Positions 29,034 to 40,249 are shown, counted from the stretch's first letter. The stretch is DNA of 64,000 nucleotides from Campylobacter sp. RM10537 (GCF_022369435.1 NZ_CP059597.1:1449383-1513382); one strand, 5' to 3'. Notes: generated by a model not told the origin, from the sequence alone. Numbers and translations: made by a program.

Positions 29034-30215
29034 TCAAAAATTATTTTTAATATTTGAGATATATTTAATCACACTCATCACCAAAATCGCCTCAAATAAA
29101 GCCGTTAATATAAGCGCTGAATAAATTTCTTGATCAAGCACTTTTGCAGAATATCCAAGAGTGGCTGTTGCAATTAGTAATGTTAAAGGCATAGAATGAC
29201 CCAGTCCAAATAAAATTATATTTCTAAAACCAATTATTTTTATAAAAACACTGGCACATAAAATTCTTAATCCTATCATCACTAACATTAATAAAATAGC
29301 TTTTAATACAATATGATAATTTAAAATCATTGATAAATTAAAAGTTGAACCTGTATAAATAAAAAAAATTGGAATTAAAAAACCATAACCAAAAGTCGAA
29401 ATTTTATATTCTAAATCTTTTTTATGACCTAAAAAAGTTGCTATAAAAGATCCTGCTATAAAAGATCCTAAAACGATTTCAAGTTTTGTGATAATCATAG
29501 CTACAATAATTAAAATAAAAATTGCCATACAAAACCTAATATCTTTTTCATTTTTATCTTCCCAAGGCATTAGAACAATTTTAAATTGAGGATACCACCA
29601 AAAAAGAACGCCAAGAAATTTAAAAATCAAAAAACAAAGGCTTAAAAAAATACCGAGATATAAAATACTTTGTACTACATCAACAATTTTTGTTTGTTCT
29701 TGCAAAAATGCCCCCGCTATTGTTAAAAAGACTATAGAAATAACCTCAGCTAAAGTTGCAACTATCATTGCTATATTTAGCCAATGGCATTCCTTTCCAA
29801 AATCTTTATAAAGCAAGGATAAAAGTCCTACACTCATAACAGGGATAATCAAAACAAAAACAAAAGCAAGTTTAAAAATCCACACAATCACCAAAGATAA
29901 AATATAGAGCAAAATAATATATAAAAAACTTTTTTTAATAATTTCTTTATCGAGACTAAAAAAAGTTCTTAAATTAATTTCCATACCCGCAATAAACATC
30001 AGATAATAAAAACCCACATTAGCTAAAATAGAAAAATTCTCACTCTTACCAATAAAACCAAAATAAGCTACAATAGATCCTAAAATAATTTCAGTAGCTG
30101 AAATTGGCAAACGTAGAATTTTAGCAATATGTGGAGAAAATAATAAACAAAGCGCTATAACTATAAGAATTTTTAAATCGATTAAACCTTGTGTATTAAT
30201 GACATTCTGATGCAA
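29034..30215 (-). CDS. CPA2-type cation/H+ antiporter
   Basis: 393 aa with about 12 membrane helices; the Kef/NapA-like pattern LFSPHIAKILRLPISATEIILGSIVAYFG and LVIIPVMSVGLLSL, GSFIAGSFIATFLG. No C-terminal TrkA-N domain. The frame opens with TTG 30215, overlapping bioB by 20 nt with GGGAT about 9 nt upstream; no ATG is available before the first helix, so TTG is the likely start. Ion specificity (Na+ or K+) not determinable. Confidence 0.8.
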   Translation of the reverse strand: MHQNVINTQGLIDLKILIVIALCLLFSPHIAKILRLPISATEIILGSIVAYFGFIGKSENFSILANVGFYYLMFIAGMEINLRTFFSLDKEIIKKSFLYIILLYILSLVIVWIFKLAFVFVLIIPVMSVGLLSLLYKDFGKECHWLNIAMIVATLAEVISIVFLTIAGAFLQEQTKIVDVVQSILYLGIFLSLCFLIFKFLGVLFWWYPQFKIVLMPWEDKNEKDIRFCMAIFILIIVAMIITKLEIVLGSFIAGSFIATFLGHKKDLEYKISTFGYGFLIPIFFIYTGSTFNLSMILNYHIVLKAILLMLVMIGLRILCASVFIKIIGFRNIILFGLGHSMPLTLLIATATLGYSAKVLDQEIYSALILTALFEAILVMSVIKYISNIKNNF

Positions 30216-31032
30216 ATGTAAATCCCATCTTTTTCAACTCGACTATATCACGACTTGGTTCTTCTCCTTTTGTTGTAAGATAATCACCTATAACAATAGC
30301 ACCTGCACCTGCTTTAAAAATTTCATATTGTCTTTGACCTAAAACAACCTCTCTTCCACCTGCAACCATAATTACAGTTTGAGGTAAAGCTTCTTTAGTA
30401 TCACTAATAATTCTTAAAGCTTCATCAGCATCTAATTTAGGAACTTTTAAATTTAAATTATCATTAGCAATAAAAAAATTAATCGGACTTGAGAAAGGCT
30501 GTAATTCTTGTAAAGATTTTCTTAAACTTATCCTATCTTCAAAACTTTCACCCATACCATAAATTCCACCACAACAAAGCATAAGTCCTGCTTCTTTAGC
30601 ATTAAGATTAGTTTGAAAGCGGCTTTCCCAAGTATGCGTGGTGCAAATTTGAGGGAAAAATTCTTTAGAAGTTTCAAGATTGTGATTATAAGAAAAAATT
30701 CCTGTTTTTTTTAACTCTTTAAGTTGTTCAACGCTAGCCATACCATTACAAGCTATTAACAATAAATCAGGAACTTCTTTTTTAACTGCCTTCGCAGCTT
30801 CGCAAACATATTCTAACTTTTCATCATCAAGACCAAGTCCAGCGGTAACCAAACAAAATCCTAAAGCCTCGTTTTTCTTAGCAATTTTAGCCTCTAAGAC
30901 AATTTGAGAAATTTCTTTACGTCTATATTTTTGAATATCTGTTTTTACATAAGCACTTTGAGTGCAATATTTGCAATCTTCTGAGCAATTTCCGCTTGCT
31001 ATATTAGAAATAGCACAAAGCATGATTTGCAT
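30196..31032 (-). CDS. bioB: Biotin synthase
   Basis: 278 aa radical-SAM enzyme; CSEDCKYC binds the 4Fe-4S cluster, with YNHNLETS and GGIYGMGES conserved. Inserts sulfur into dethiobiotin. Shorter than E. coli BioB at the C-terminus, typical of Campylobacter. AGGAGA precedes ATG 31032. Coupled to the antiporter gene. Confidence 0.94.
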   Translation of the reverse strand: MQIMLCAISNIASGNCSEDCKYCTQSAYVKTDIQKYRRKEISQIVLEAKIAKKNEALGFCLVTAGLGLDDEKLEYVCEAAKAVKKEVPDLLLIACNGMASVEQLKELKKTGIFSYNHNLETSKEFFPQICTTHTWESRFQTNLNAKEAGLMLCCGGIYGMGESFEDRISLRKSLQELQPFSSPINFFIANDNLNLKVPKLDADEALRIISDTKEALPQTVIMVAGGREVVLGQRQYEIFKAGAGAIVIGDYLTTKGEEPSRDIVELKKMGFTFASECH

Positions 31033-31095
31033 CGTTTCTCCTATCTAACAATTAAAACTTGCATTCTAGCAAAAAAAGACTTAAACAAATTTCTT

Positions 31096-33195
31096 TTATT
31101 CTTTTATTTCTTTTTTTATCTTGCATTTAAGACATTCTAAAAAAGTACCTTTTTTTAATTCTTTAATTACCAAATTTTCACCACACTCTTCACATTTTTC
31201 ATCGCTTGGTTTATATTTTGAAATAAAATTACATTTTGGATAAGCACTACAACCATAAAATTTTCCACGCTTAGAAAAACGTTCTACAATTTCACCTTTT
31301 TGACAGCTAGGACAGATTATGCCTATACTATTGATTTTTTTTGTAGTGATATTTTCATCATTTGTTTTATTTTCATTTTTTAAATTTCTAGAATATTTAC
31401 ATTTTGGGAAATTTAAACAAGCCACAAATTCACCAAAACGCCCTTTTCTTATAGCTAATTCTCCTCCGCAATCAGGACAAGATTCGCCTAATTTTGTCAC
31501 TGTTTTTTGACTTGCAATTTTTGTTTTTCCCTCTTCAATTTTTTTCATAAAAGGATAATAAAATCCTTTTAAGATATTTTGCCAATCTGCTTTATCTTCA
31601 GCAATATCATCTAAAGTATTTTCAAGATTTGAAGTAAATTTGCTATCCACAATATCACTAAAATTTTTTTCAAGCACTTCAGTTACATTAAAAGCAATAT
31701 CGCTAGGGATAAGCTGTTTTTTATCAATTTTGACATAATCACGGCTTGTCAGTATAGAAATAGTTGGAGCATAAGTTGATGGACGGCCTATACCTAAGCT
31801 TTCCAATTTTTTCACAAGCCCTGCTTCAGAATATCTTGAAGGTGGTTCAGTAAAATGTGAATTCATTTCTAGTTTTTGAATTTTTAACTTCTCACCTTTT
31901 TGAAGATTAGGTAAAATTTTATCCTTATCCATATCCCCATAAACTTTATAATATCCATCAAAAAGAATTTTTCTACCGCTTATTTTAAATAAAGCTCTAT
32001 CATTTTTTACAAAGACATTTTGTGTTTGAGAAATAGCAGGATTCATTTGACAAGCTAAAAAACGATTATAAATAAGTGTATAAAGCTTTAATTCATCTTT
32101 ATCTAAAAAATTAGCTGCAATTTGTGGTGTAAAATCCAAATTTGTAGGACGGATAGCCTCGTGTGCTTCTTGCGCACCCTTAGCTTTTGTTACATAAATA
32201 TTAGCCTTACTAGGCAAATAATCTTTTCCAAAATCTTTTTGGATTAATTTTCTTACCTTATCTACCGCTTCTTTGGCCAAATTCAAACTATCAGTTCTCA
32301 TATAGGTAATCACACCCATCATACCTTGATGAGTATTAACCCCTTCATAAAGCTTTTGAGCTAGGATCATTGTTTTTTTAGGGTTAAACCCCAAACGATT
32401 GCTTGCACTTTGTTGCAAAGTTGAAGTCATAAATGGAGGAGGTGGAGCAATTTTTCTTTCCTTGCTCTCTATATTTTCTATCGTATAAATATCATTTTTA
32501 CAAGCTTCAAGAATTAATTTTGCACGATCTTTATTGGTAATAGTAAGCTTTTCAATTTTTATTTTATCAAATTCAACTAACTCAGCATCCAAATCAGAAT
32601 TAAAAATCATATCAATGCTAAAATATTCCAAAGGCACAAAAGCACGAATTTCCTTTTCTCTATCAACTATAATTTTCAAAGCAGCGCTTTGAACTCGTCC
32701 AGCACTCAAACCTCTTTGAATTTTTTGCCCCAATAAAGGACTTAATTTATAGCCCACTATACGATCCAATAAACGTCTTGTTTGCTGAGCATTAACCGAA
32801 TGCATATTAAGTTTTCTTGGGTTTTTTAAAGCATCTTCAATAGCACTTTTAGTAATCTCATGAAATACGATACGAGGCAAAATATTTTCATCTTTTCCTA
32901 TAGCTTTTGCAATATGATATGCTATAGCCTCACCTTCTCTATCTTCATCTGTTGCAAGATAAATTTGTGCAGCATTTTTTGCTTTTTCTTTAAGCTCTTT
33001 AACTAAACTACTGTGATCACTTGTTATTCTGTATTCTGGTATAAATTCGTCATTTTCTATTTTTATACCAAAACTTGTTTTAGGTAGATCCCTTATATGT
33101 CCTTTAGAAGCTATAACTTCATAATTTTTTCCTAAAAAATTACCTATAGTTTTAGCCTTAGCGGGAGATTCTACTATAATTAAATTTTTTTTCAT
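31096..33195 (-). CDS. topA: DNA topoisomerase I
   Basis: 699 aa. TOPRIM domain at the N-terminus (VESPAKAKTI, DEDREGEAIA), active-site Tyr in VITYMRTDS near 305, then three C-terminal four-Cys zinc modules (starting CPDCGG, CPSCQK, CEECGE). Relaxes negative supercoils. GAGGTTT before ATG 33195. Confidence 0.97.
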   Translation of the reverse strand: MKKNLIIVESPAKAKTIGNFLGKNYEVIASKGHIRDLPKTSFGIKIENDEFIPEYRITSDHSSLVKELKEKAKNAAQIYLATDEDREGEAIAYHIAKAIGKDENILPRIVFHEITKSAIEDALKNPRKLNMHSVNAQQTRRLLDRIVGYKLSPLLGQKIQRGLSAGRVQSAALKIIVDREKEIRAFVPLEYFSIDMIFNSDLDAELVEFDKIKIEKLTITNKDRAKLILEACKNDIYTIENIESKERKIAPPPPFMTSTLQQSASNRLGFNPKKTMILAQKLYEGVNTHQGMMGVITYMRTDSLNLAKEAVDKVRKLIQKDFGKDYLPSKANIYVTKAKGAQEAHEAIRPTNLDFTPQIAANFLDKDELKLYTLIYNRFLACQMNPAISQTQNVFVKNDRALFKISGRKILFDGYYKVYGDMDKDKILPNLQKGEKLKIQKLEMNSHFTEPPSRYSEAGLVKKLESLGIGRPSTYAPTISILTSRDYVKIDKKQLIPSDIAFNVTEVLEKNFSDIVDSKFTSNLENTLDDIAEDKADWQNILKGFYYPFMKKIEEGKTKIASQKTVTKLGESCPDCGGELAIRKGRFGEFVACLNFPKCKYSRNLKNENKTNDENITTKKINSIGIICPSCQKGEIVERFSKRGKFYGCSAYPKCNFISKYKPSDEKCEECGENLVIKELKKGTFLECLKCKIKKEIKE

Positions 33196-33324
33196 GAGCT
33201 AAACCTCAAATGCTGATTTTAAAAACATTTCATTATCTTAATAAACAAAAGCTGAATTTAGCTAAAAAAATTTAAAAATTTACTTATAAATTGCCAAAAA
33301 TAGAAACATATAATTAATTTGGAG

Positions 33325-33330
33325 TATAAT
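33325..33330 (+). promoter_or_regulatory. -10 box for the MFS gene
   Basis: AGTATAAT 20 nt before the ATG at 33351; AAGG serves as RBS. Confidence 0.5.
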
Positions 33331-33350
33331 AAATTAAAAAAGGCTTTAAA

Positions 33351-34619
33351 ATGCAAAAAAAACATTATCAATTTCACCCCAATGATACAAAATTAGATAA
33401 AAAAATAGTTGAAATTACTGAAAAATCTACCTTTAAAATCGCAGTATTTTCTATGGCAGCTATGACTATGTTAGGTAGCGTAGTTATTTCTTCAGCATTG
33501 CCAGCCATAAGCAAACATTTTGAAAATCTTTTAATTCAAGCAGGTGCTACAAGCTCAACAAGTTTTACTTTAGCCCACCTTGATATCTTAGTAAGATTAG
33601 TTTTAACTATGCCTGCTATTTTCGTCGTTATCTTATCGCCTTTTGCGGGAATTTTGATGGATAAATTTGGCAAATTAAAATTTGTTTTTCCTGCAATGAT
33701 AATATGGACTATAGCTGGTGTGAGTGGATTTTTTCTTAATAATATTTATGCTATTTTGCTTTCTAGAGCTATTTTTGGGATGGCTACAGCTTTTATCATG
33801 ACAGGAGCTTCAGCTCTGCTTGGAGATTATTACAGCCATGGTGGTTTTAATCGACGCGAAAACGCCTTAAGTTTGCAAGGTTTTTTCTGTGCAGTCGGAG
33901 GTGCTGTTTTTATCTCTATTGCAGGTTTTGTTTCTAGTTATTCATGGCGTTATCCTTTTTTAGTTTATGGACTCGGGATACTTATTACTCTTATAGCTAT
34001 ACTTTATCTTTTTGAGCCACATTTTAAATTTTACAATCACACTAAAGTAGAAACAAAGACAAATTATTGGCAGTTTCTTCCTATTTATTTTATAGGATTT
34101 TTTATCATGGTTGTATATTATATTTCTCCAACACAACTTCCTTATTATATAGAAGGGCACTTAGGTTTAGATCCTAAATATATAGGAATTTCAATGTCTG
34201 TTTCTGCTCTTTGTTATGGGGTTTTTTCACTCAGTTATAAATATATTATGCGTTTTTTAAGTATTAAAAAAATTTATATTTTAACGTTATTTATAGTAGG
34301 ATGCTCCTTTTTGTTATTGTTTTTAGTCCATAATTTTATAGCAGTTTTAATAGCCTTAGCGCTATTAGGAACTGGAGGGGGCATCATGCTTGTTAACAAT
34401 ACTGCTTATCTTTTTTCTATATGTCCAGAAGATGCAAGAGCTAGAGCTTATGGAATTTTAGCAAGTTGTATTTTTCTTGGACAATTTTTAAGCCCTATTA
34501 TATCTCAACCCTTAGTAAGACAAATAGGATTAGTTGATGCTTTTTTAATATGGGCTATTGTAATTTTTACAGTTTGTATAATATTTATATTTTTGAAACA
34601 GAAAGCTAGGATTAATTAA
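33351..34619 (+). CDS. Major facilitator superfamily transporter
   Basis: 422 aa, about 12 membrane helices with the MFS loop-2/3 signature GILMDKFGKLK and a central cytoplasmic loop. The hydrophilic 35-residue N-terminus precedes helix 1. A drug-efflux-type transporter by general appearance; substrate not predictable. Divergent from topA. Confidence 0.85.
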   Translation: MQKKHYQFHPNDTKLDKKIVEITEKSTFKIAVFSMAAMTMLGSVVISSALPAISKHFENLLIQAGATSSTSFTLAHLDILVRLVLTMPAIFVVILSPFAGILMDKFGKLKFVFPAMIIWTIAGVSGFFLNNIYAILLSRAIFGMATAFIMTGASALLGDYYSHGGFNRRENALSLQGFFCAVGGAVFISIAGFVSSYSWRYPFLVYGLGILITLIAILYLFEPHFKFYNHTKVETKTNYWQFLPIYFIGFFIMVVYYISPTQLPYYIEGHLGLDPKYIGISMSVSALCYGVFSLSYKYIMRFLSIKKIYILTLFIVGCSFLLLFLVHNFIAVLIALALLGTGGGIMLVNNTAYLFSICPEDARARAYGILASCIFLGQFLSPIISQPLVRQIGLVDAFLIWAIVIFTVCIIFIFLKQKARIN

Positions 34620-35100
34620 GAATAAATCTTAGCTTTTACACTATCAACTTCTGCCATGAATACCAAAAAAAATACTTCTTAACTTCATATTTATCTAAGA
34701 AAATTTACTTTATCTTATTTTGTCTAAATTTAAAAATAGATTTTTTAGAAATTCTAAAATCTTGCAAATTTTGAATAATATCTTTAAAAATTTATTCTAA
34801 TTTTTTATCCTTTAATTCTATCAATATATTTTTTTTCAAAGCCATGCTACTTTAAATATATTAATTTTTACAGTTAGATATTTATCTTGAAAAATTAAAT
34901 GTATTTTTATAAAAAATTTAAATGTATAAGGTTTTGAAATATTCTTTAGATGTCGCAAATTAAAGTTTTAAAATTATTGCTCTCTATTTTAACCTTAATT
35001 TTAATATCTTTTTCTTTCTGTATTAAAGAAAATCGACTTAAATTTTAAACTAACTAAATTTTTGATTTAAAAAATAATAACATTACTTTTTTAAAATGAC
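34620..35100. other. Gene-poor AT-rich spacer between the MFS gene and secY
   Basis: No intact gene. On the minus strand 34845-34636 there is a 70-codon frame beginning with ATG and interrupted by two in-frame TAA codons whose pieces read like Lys-rich protein (ILIELKDKKLE, FKDIIQNLQDF), possibly a decayed gene. The rest is low-complexity A/T. Confidence 0.4.
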
Positions 35101-35126
35101 AGCAAGGAATTTTAGATTTCCTTGCT
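35101..35126. terminator. Terminator hairpin downstream of secY
   Basis: AGCAAGGAA and TTCCTTGCT, a perfect 9-bp stem with an 8-nt loop, followed on the plus strand by a T-rich run. It can end the S10-spc operon from the right and transcripts from the left. Confidence 0.7.
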
Positions 35127-35148
35127 TATTTTTTGTATTATTATTATT

Positions 35149-36414
35149 TTACAAACCTACCGCACTTAAAGTCTGATACTTATTCATATAAATTTGAGCT
35201 TCAATTTTTCTCATTGTATCAAGTGCAACTTGTACCACAATAAGCACAGAAGTGCCACCAAATTGAAAAGGTACTCCCATAAATTTTACCAAAACCCAAG
35301 GTAAAGTTGCTATGATTCCCAAATAAATAGAGCCAGATAAAGTTAAACGAGAAGCAATTTCATTTAAATAATTTGAAGTTCCTTCTCCTGGACGAATTCC
35401 TGGGATAAAACCGCCTTGTTTTTTAAGATTGTCTGCAATATCCTTAGCATTAAATGCTATAGAAGCATAAAAGTAAGCAAAGAAAATCACAAAGATAAAG
35501 GTTAAAATGTGAAATATATATCCATTAGGATTTAAAAAATCATTGACAGCTTGTATATAAGGATTTGTGCTAGTTTGTAAAATGGTTGTTGGAAACATTA
35601 AAATCGCACTTGCAAAGATTGGAGGAATAACTCCGCTAAGATTGATCTTAATTGGAATATAATTCATGATGCGTTTATTTTGGTTTTGCATTACTACTTT
35701 ACGAGAATAAGAAATAGGGATTCTACGTTCTCCAAGTTCAACATAAATAATAGCACCTATTGTAATTAAAATCAAAACAAAAATAGCAAAAGCGGTTAAG
35801 AAATTCATTTCTCCTGAATTAACCTGCCCTATAGTTCCTGAAATGGCTCTTGGAATTCCTGATACAATACCTGCAAAAATAATTAAAGAAATACCATTTC
35901 CTATGCCTCTTTGAGTAATTTGCTCACCAAGCCACATTAAAAGCATAGTTCCTGCAAGCATTGAAATAGCGCAAAGTGCAATAAACATATTTAAATTTTC
36001 CATCATAATGGCACTTGATCCACCCTTGCCATGCAAGCTTTGCAAACCTATAGCTACACCTATACTTTGAGCTAAAGTTATTAATATGGTAGCATAGCGG
36101 ATAATTTGCATATATTTTTGCATACTATCACGTTCTTTTTTCATCTTTCCAATACTTGGAAAAGTTGCTGCGAAAAGTTCCATTATAATAGAAGCAGTGA
36201 TGTAAGGCATAATCCCTAAAGAAATAATAGAAAAACGTTGAGCTGCCCCACCACTAAAAACATTAAATAAACCTAAAGCATTATTTTGATTATGATTAAA
36301 AAAATCTGCAATCACATCAGCATTGACGCCAGGAACTGGAATATAAGCCAGAACCCTATAAGCAAATAGAAAAGCTAAAGTGATTAAGATCTTATTCGTC
36401 AATGCTCTATTCAT
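35149..36414 (-). CDS. secY: Preprotein translocase subunit SecY
   Basis: 421 aa, ten membrane helices; conserved IPVPGV near the N-terminus, GIMPYITASIIMEL, and the cytoplasmic loop with QNQNKRIMNYIPIKIN. Forms the Sec channel. Start overlaps the rplO stop (TAATG). Last gene of the long ribosomal operon. Confidence 0.97.
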   Translation of the reverse strand: MNRALTNKILITLAFLFAYRVLAYIPVPGVNADVIADFFNHNQNNALGLFNVFSGGAAQRFSIISLGIMPYITASIIMELFAATFPSIGKMKKERDSMQKYMQIIRYATILITLAQSIGVAIGLQSLHGKGGSSAIMMENLNMFIALCAISMLAGTMLLMWLGEQITQRGIGNGISLIIFAGIVSGIPRAISGTIGQVNSGEMNFLTAFAIFVLILITIGAIIYVELGERRIPISYSRKVVMQNQNKRIMNYIPIKINLSGVIPPIFASAILMFPTTILQTSTNPYIQAVNDFLNPNGYIFHILTFIFVIFFAYFYASIAFNAKDIADNLKKQGGFIPGIRPGEGTSNYLNEIASRLTLSGSIYLGIIATLPWVLVKFMGVPFQFGGTSVLIVVQVALDTMRKIEAQIYMNKYQTLSAVGL

Positions 36415-36806
36415 TATTTTGTTCCAGTGACGCTAATATTCTCGTCTTTAATTTTTGATACTAAGCTTTTAGCACTAGCACCGATAAGTTTAACTTTTTT
36501 TACAGATTTTGAAAGCTTATGAACACTCTTAATATTTTCAATTGTAATTTCAGCCAAATCTTTTATAGCTGTAATTTTTTCAACATTAATTATATAAGGC
36601 TTTTCAATTTTAGATGTAAAACCCACTTTTGGTAATCTTCTTTGAAGTGGTTGCTGACCTCCTTCAAAACCTCTTTTTTCATTATAACCTTTTCTAGCAG
36701 TTTGACCCTTACCTCCTCTGGTAGCAGTCTTACCCATACCAGAACCTTGACCGCGGCCAATTCTTTTAGTTTTATGCGTTGAACCCGCTGCTTTTGTTAA
36801 ATTCAT
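36414..36806 (-). CDS. rplO: Ribosomal protein L15 (uL15)
   Basis: 130 aa; basic Gly-rich N-terminus ([21 protein letters not shown]) typical of L15. The stop overlaps the secY start, so secY translation is coupled. Confidence 0.97.
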   Translation of the reverse strand: MNLTKAAGSTHKTKRIGRGQGSGMGKTATRGGKGQTARKGYNEKRGFEGGQQPLQRRLPKVGFTSKIEKPYIINVEKITAIKDLAEITIENIKSVHKLSKSVKKVKLIGASAKSLVSKIKDENISVTGTK

Positions 36807-36809
36807 TAC

Positions 36810-37253
36810 TTATCCTTTTAACATTGTTAAAGCTTTAATGGTAGCACGAACCACATTAGCTGAATTATTTGAGCCTAAAGATTTAGTTAAAATATCTTTA
36901 ATACCAGCAAGCTCTACAATAGGACGTGTAGAACCACCAGCAATAACTCCTGTACCTTCGCTAGCTGGTTTAAGTAAAATTCTACTTGCATTGTATTTTA
37001 CTTCTACATCATGAGCAATAGTCGAACCTTTAGTTTTTACTTCAACAATATTTTTAAATGCATCATCGACTGCTTTGCGAATAGCATCTGGAACTTCTTT
37101 AGCTTTTCCATAACCAACACCCACTAAACCTTTGCGATTACCAACAATCACTAAAGCAGTAAATCTAAATCTTCTACCACCTTTAACTACCTTAGTAACC
37201 CTACCAATATCAACAATGACTTCTTCAAATTCTTCTCTATTATATTTTTCCAT
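36810..37253 (-). CDS. rpsE: Ribosomal protein S5 (uS5)
   Basis: 147 aa; double-stranded RNA-binding start [21 protein letters not shown] 37253 preferred over the in-frame TTG directly before it. Confidence 0.97.
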
Positions 37254-37263
37254 CAATTACCCC

Positions 37264-37620
37264 TTATAGCCTAATACCATTTTCTCTTAAAGATTCTGCT
37301 AAAACTGCGATTACCCCATGATAAACATAACCATTTCTGTCAAACACAGCTTGCTCAATTTTTTTAGCCTTCAATAATTTCGCAAATTCAGCAGCAATTT
37401 TTTTAGCTCCTTCTTTATTTGCTTTAATACCTAATTTGCGTCCATCTGCTGCAGCCAAAGTTACAGCTTTAACATCATCGATTGCTTGGATATAAAGAGT
37501 TCTATTTGATTTAAATACAGAGATTCTTGGAAAATTTTCACAACCAGAAATTTTTGCTCTGATTCTCTTTTTTCTTTTAATTCTTAAAGTTAATTTTCTT
37601 TTTAATATATTTGCTCTCAT
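37264..37620 (-). CDS. rplR: Ribosomal protein L18 (uL18)
   Basis: 118 aa; [18 protein letters not shown] and [11 protein letters not shown] motifs. Binds 5S rRNA. 7-nt gap to rpsE. Confidence 0.97.
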   Translation of the reverse strand: MRANILKRKLTLRIKRKKRIRAKISGCENFPRISVFKSNRTLYIQAIDDVKAVTLAAADGRKLGIKANKEGAKKIAAEFAKLLKAKKIEQAVFDRNGYVYHGVIAVLAESLRENGIRL

Positions 37621-37632
37621 TCTTTAGTCCTC

Positions 37633-38169
37633 TTATTTCTTAGATGTCTTACCGGCTTTGCGGATAATACGCTCATCTGAATACTTAACGCCTTTTCCTT
37701 TATATGGCTCAGGTGGTCTAAATTCACGAATTTGAGCAGCAACTTGTCCTACTACTTGCTTATCGCTTCCTTTGACAATTACATTATTTTTATCAACTAC
37801 AATTTCAATGCCTTCAGGAATATTATAATTAATAGGATGTGAAAAACCTAAACTTAGTTCTAAAATTTTTCCTTTTAAAGCAGCTTTGTAACCTACTCCA
37901 TTGATTTCAAGAGTTTTTGAAAAACCTTGAGTCAAACCTATTACAATATTATAAGCTAAAGCTCTATAAGTTCCCCAATAAGCTCTGCTTTGTCTATCTT
38001 CACCTTTTGGAGAAAAAAGAATATTATTATCTTTAATCTCAACATTAACATGAGCTTTTGTATCAAGCTCTTTTACTAAATTTCCTTTTTTAAATTTAAG
38101 TAAATTTCCTTCTAATTTAACCTCTACTCCACTAGGAATAACTATTGGTTGTTTACCTATACGAGACAT
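37633..38169 (-). CDS. rplF: Ribosomal protein L6 (uL6)
   Basis: 178 aa; two L6 repeats and the terminal [13 protein letters not shown] signature. Confidence 0.97.
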   Translation of the reverse strand: MSRIGKQPIVIPSGVEVKLEGNLLKFKKGNLVKELDTKAHVNVEIKDNNILFSPKGEDRQSRAYWGTYRALAYNIVIGLTQGFSKTLEINGVGYKAALKGKILELSLGFSHPINYNIPEGIEIVVDKNNVIVKGSDKQVVGQVAAQIREFRPPEPYKGKGVKYSDERIIRKAGKTSKK

Positions 38170-38246
38170 ATTTTTCCTTTTTATTTGTCTAGGATATTTC
38201 TACTTTTTGCAAAGAATGGATACCCAATGCCATAAAAAGCAGATTT

Positions 38247-38642
38247 TTACCAAATGGTACATAAAATTTCGCCGCCAACTCCAGCTTTATAAGCTTCATC
38301 GTTAGCCAAAACACCTTTGCTTGTGCTTACTACAATAGTACCATAACCATTTTTAAAACGTTTAATTTCATCTTTTCCTTTATAAACACGACGACCAGGC
38401 TTTGAAACTCTTTTAAGTTCATTAATAACACTTTTGCCTTTTTCATCATATTTTAAGATCACATTGATAAATTTCTTTTTATCTTCTTCGATAACATTAA
38501 AACTTTCAATATAACCTTTAGCTTGAAAAATTCCAACTAAAGCTTCAACAACTTTAGAATGTAAAAGTTTAGTTGTTTCAAGTTTTCTCATTCCCGCATT
38601 GCGAATTCTTGTTAATGAGTCTGAAATTATATCATTTATCAT
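38247..38642 (-). CDS. rpsH: Ribosomal protein S8 (uS8)
   Basis: 131 aa; starts with [13 protein letters not shown] and ends with the conserved S8 [23 protein letters not shown]. The 77-nt gap to rplF is the largest within the operon and shows no clear gene; a leader or minor promoter is possible. Confidence 0.97.
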   Translation of the reverse strand: MINDIISDSLTRIRNAGMRKLETTKLLHSKVVEALVGIFQAKGYIESFNVIEEDKKKFINVILKYDEKGKSVINELKRVSKPGRRVYKGKDEIKRFKNGYGTIVVSTSKGVLANDEAYKAGVGGEILCTIW

Positions 38643-38651
38643 TTTATTTCC

Positions 38652-38837
38652 TTACCAACTTGCTTTTTTAAGACCTGGAATTAAACCTTCATTGCCCATT
38701 TTTCTTAAACAAACTCTGCAAATTCCAAAATCCCTATAAACTGAATGCGGACGTCCACAAATTTGGCATCTAGTATAGCCCCTTACTTTAAATTTAGGCT
38801 TACGTGCTGCTTTTGCAATCATTGATTTTTTAGCCAT
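38652..38837 (-). CDS. rpsN: Ribosomal protein S14, zinc-binding type
   Basis: 61 aa with CQIC and CRVC zinc pairs (C+ form). ATG 38837 overlaps the rplE end by 8 nt and gives [16 protein letters not shown]; the longer frame has no family support. Confidence 0.96.
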   Translation of the reverse strand: MAKKSMIAKAARKPKFKVRGYTRCQICGRPHSVYRDFGICRVCLRKMGNEGLIPGLKKASW

Positions 38838-39384
38838 CTTTTCTTCCTTTTGCAAATGGTACACCGATAAGTTCTAATAGTTTTTGCGCTTGCTTATCGT
38901 TTTGTGCTGTTGTAACTATAGAAATATTCATACCATGGGTTCTTAAAATTTTATCATACTCAACTTCTGGAAACATAAGTTGTTCATCAAGACCAAAATT
39001 ATAATTTCCGCGTCCATCAAAGCCATCTCTACTCAAACCTCTAAAGTCTTTTACTCTTGGAAGAGCAATAGAGATTAATTTGTCAAGAAAAGCATACATA
39101 TTGTCTTTTCTTAAAGTAACCATAACTCCAACTGGAAACCCTTCACGAACTTTAAAACCAGCCACAGATTTTTTTGCTTTAGTAATAACAGCTTTTTGCC
39201 CAGCAATTAAAGAAATTGTGTCGGCAATATTTTGCAATACTTTTTGATCCTTGGCAAGCTCTCCAGCTCCTACACTGATAACTACTTTTTCAATTGCTGG
39301 AATAAGCATAGGATTTTTAATATCAAATTCTTTAACCAATGCAGGCTTAATGCTTTGATTATATTTTTCTTTCAATCTCATCAT
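38830..39384 (-). CDS. rplE: Ribosomal protein L5 (uL5)
   Basis: 184 aa; [20 protein letters not shown] and [10 protein letters not shown] motifs. Contacts 5S rRNA. The C-terminal FAKGRKDG tail is slightly longer than usual and overlaps rpsN. Confidence 0.97.
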   Translation of the reverse strand: MMRLKEKYNQSIKPALVKEFDIKNPMLIPAIEKVVISVGAGELAKDQKVLQNIADTISLIAGQKAVITKAKKSVAGFKVREGFPVGVMVTLRKDNMYAFLDKLISIALPRVKDFRGLSRDGFDGRGNYNFGLDEQLMFPEVEYDKILRTHGMNISIVTTAQNDKQAQKLLELIGVPFAKGRKDG

Positions 39385-39387
39385 TGC

Positions 39388-39621
39388 TTACTCCTGAATT
39401 TTTGCCACATTAGAAATATCCATTGGCATTTCTTTATTAATAAATCCACCATTTGGATTTTTATCACTAGGCTTAATCGCTTTTTTAGCAATTTTACATC
39501 CCTCAACTACTACTTTAAGAGTTTTTGGATATACAGCTAAAACTTTACCAGTCTTACCTTTATCATCTCCTGTGATAATTTTTACATTATCACCTTTTTT
39601 TATTTTTAATTTAACCGCCAT
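39388..39621 (-). CDS. rplX: Ribosomal protein L24 (uL24)
   Basis: 77 aa with the KOW motif [20 protein letters not shown]. Short, as in other epsilonproteobacteria. The start overlaps the rplN stop by one base. Confidence 0.96.
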   Translation of the reverse strand: MAVKLKIKKGDNVKIITGDDKGKTGKVLAVYPKTLKVVVEGCKIAKKAIKPSDKNPNGGFINKEMPMDISNVAKIQE

Positions 39622-39989
39622 TATAATACCTCCGGTGCTAGTGAAACAATTTTCATAAAGCCACCATATCTAACTTCTCTACCTATTGGTCCAAAAATAC
39701 GAGTTCCTATAGGTTCTCTTTTATTATCAAGAATTACTGCAGCATTTTCATCAAAACGAATTAAAGAACCATTATCTCTATGAATTTCTTTTTTAGTTCT
39801 AACAATAACCGCTTTTACAACTTGACCTTTTTTTACTTTACCATTTGGCAAAGCTTTTTTTACAGATGCAACAATAACATCACCAACAGTAGCATATCTT
39901 CTTTTACTACCTCCTAAAACCTTAATACACATAAGTTCTTTTGCACCGCTGTTATCAGCTACTGCAAGTCTTGTAAAACTTTGAATCAT
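39621..39989 (-). CDS. rplN: Ribosomal protein L14 (uL14)
   Basis: 122 aa; begins [18 protein letters not shown], with [10 protein letters not shown] and [10 protein letters not shown] conserved. Confidence 0.97.
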   Translation of the reverse strand: MIQSFTRLAVADNSGAKELMCIKVLGGSKRRYATVGDVIVASVKKALPNGKVKKGQVVKAVIVRTKKEIHRDNGSLIRFDENAAVILDNKREPIGTRIFGPIGREVRYGGFMKIVSLAPEVL

Positions 39990-40240
39990 TACTCAACTCC
40001 TGTTGCTAATACAGATTTTAAGCGAAATGATTTTCTTTTAGAAAGTGGTCTGCATTCTACAGCAACAACAGTATCACCAACTTTAACTTCATTTCTTTCA
40101 TCATGAATTAGATATTTTTTAAAGCGTTTTACGATTTTTCTATATCTTGGATGAACAACTTTTCTTTCAACCAAAATACTTGCTGTTTTTTCTCCAGCAA
40201 TTTTTACAACAACGCCTTGAATTTCTCTTTTAAATGCCAT
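39989..40240 (-). CDS. rpsQ: Ribosomal protein S17 (uS17)
   Basis: 83 aa; OB-fold with [21 protein letters not shown]. The stop overlaps the rplN start. Confidence 0.97.
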   Translation of the reverse strand: MAFKREIQGVVVKIAGEKTASILVERKVVHPRYRKIVKRFKKYLIHDERNEVKVGDTVVAVECRPLSKRKSFRLKSVLATGVE

Positions 40241-40249
40241 TTTTTATCC

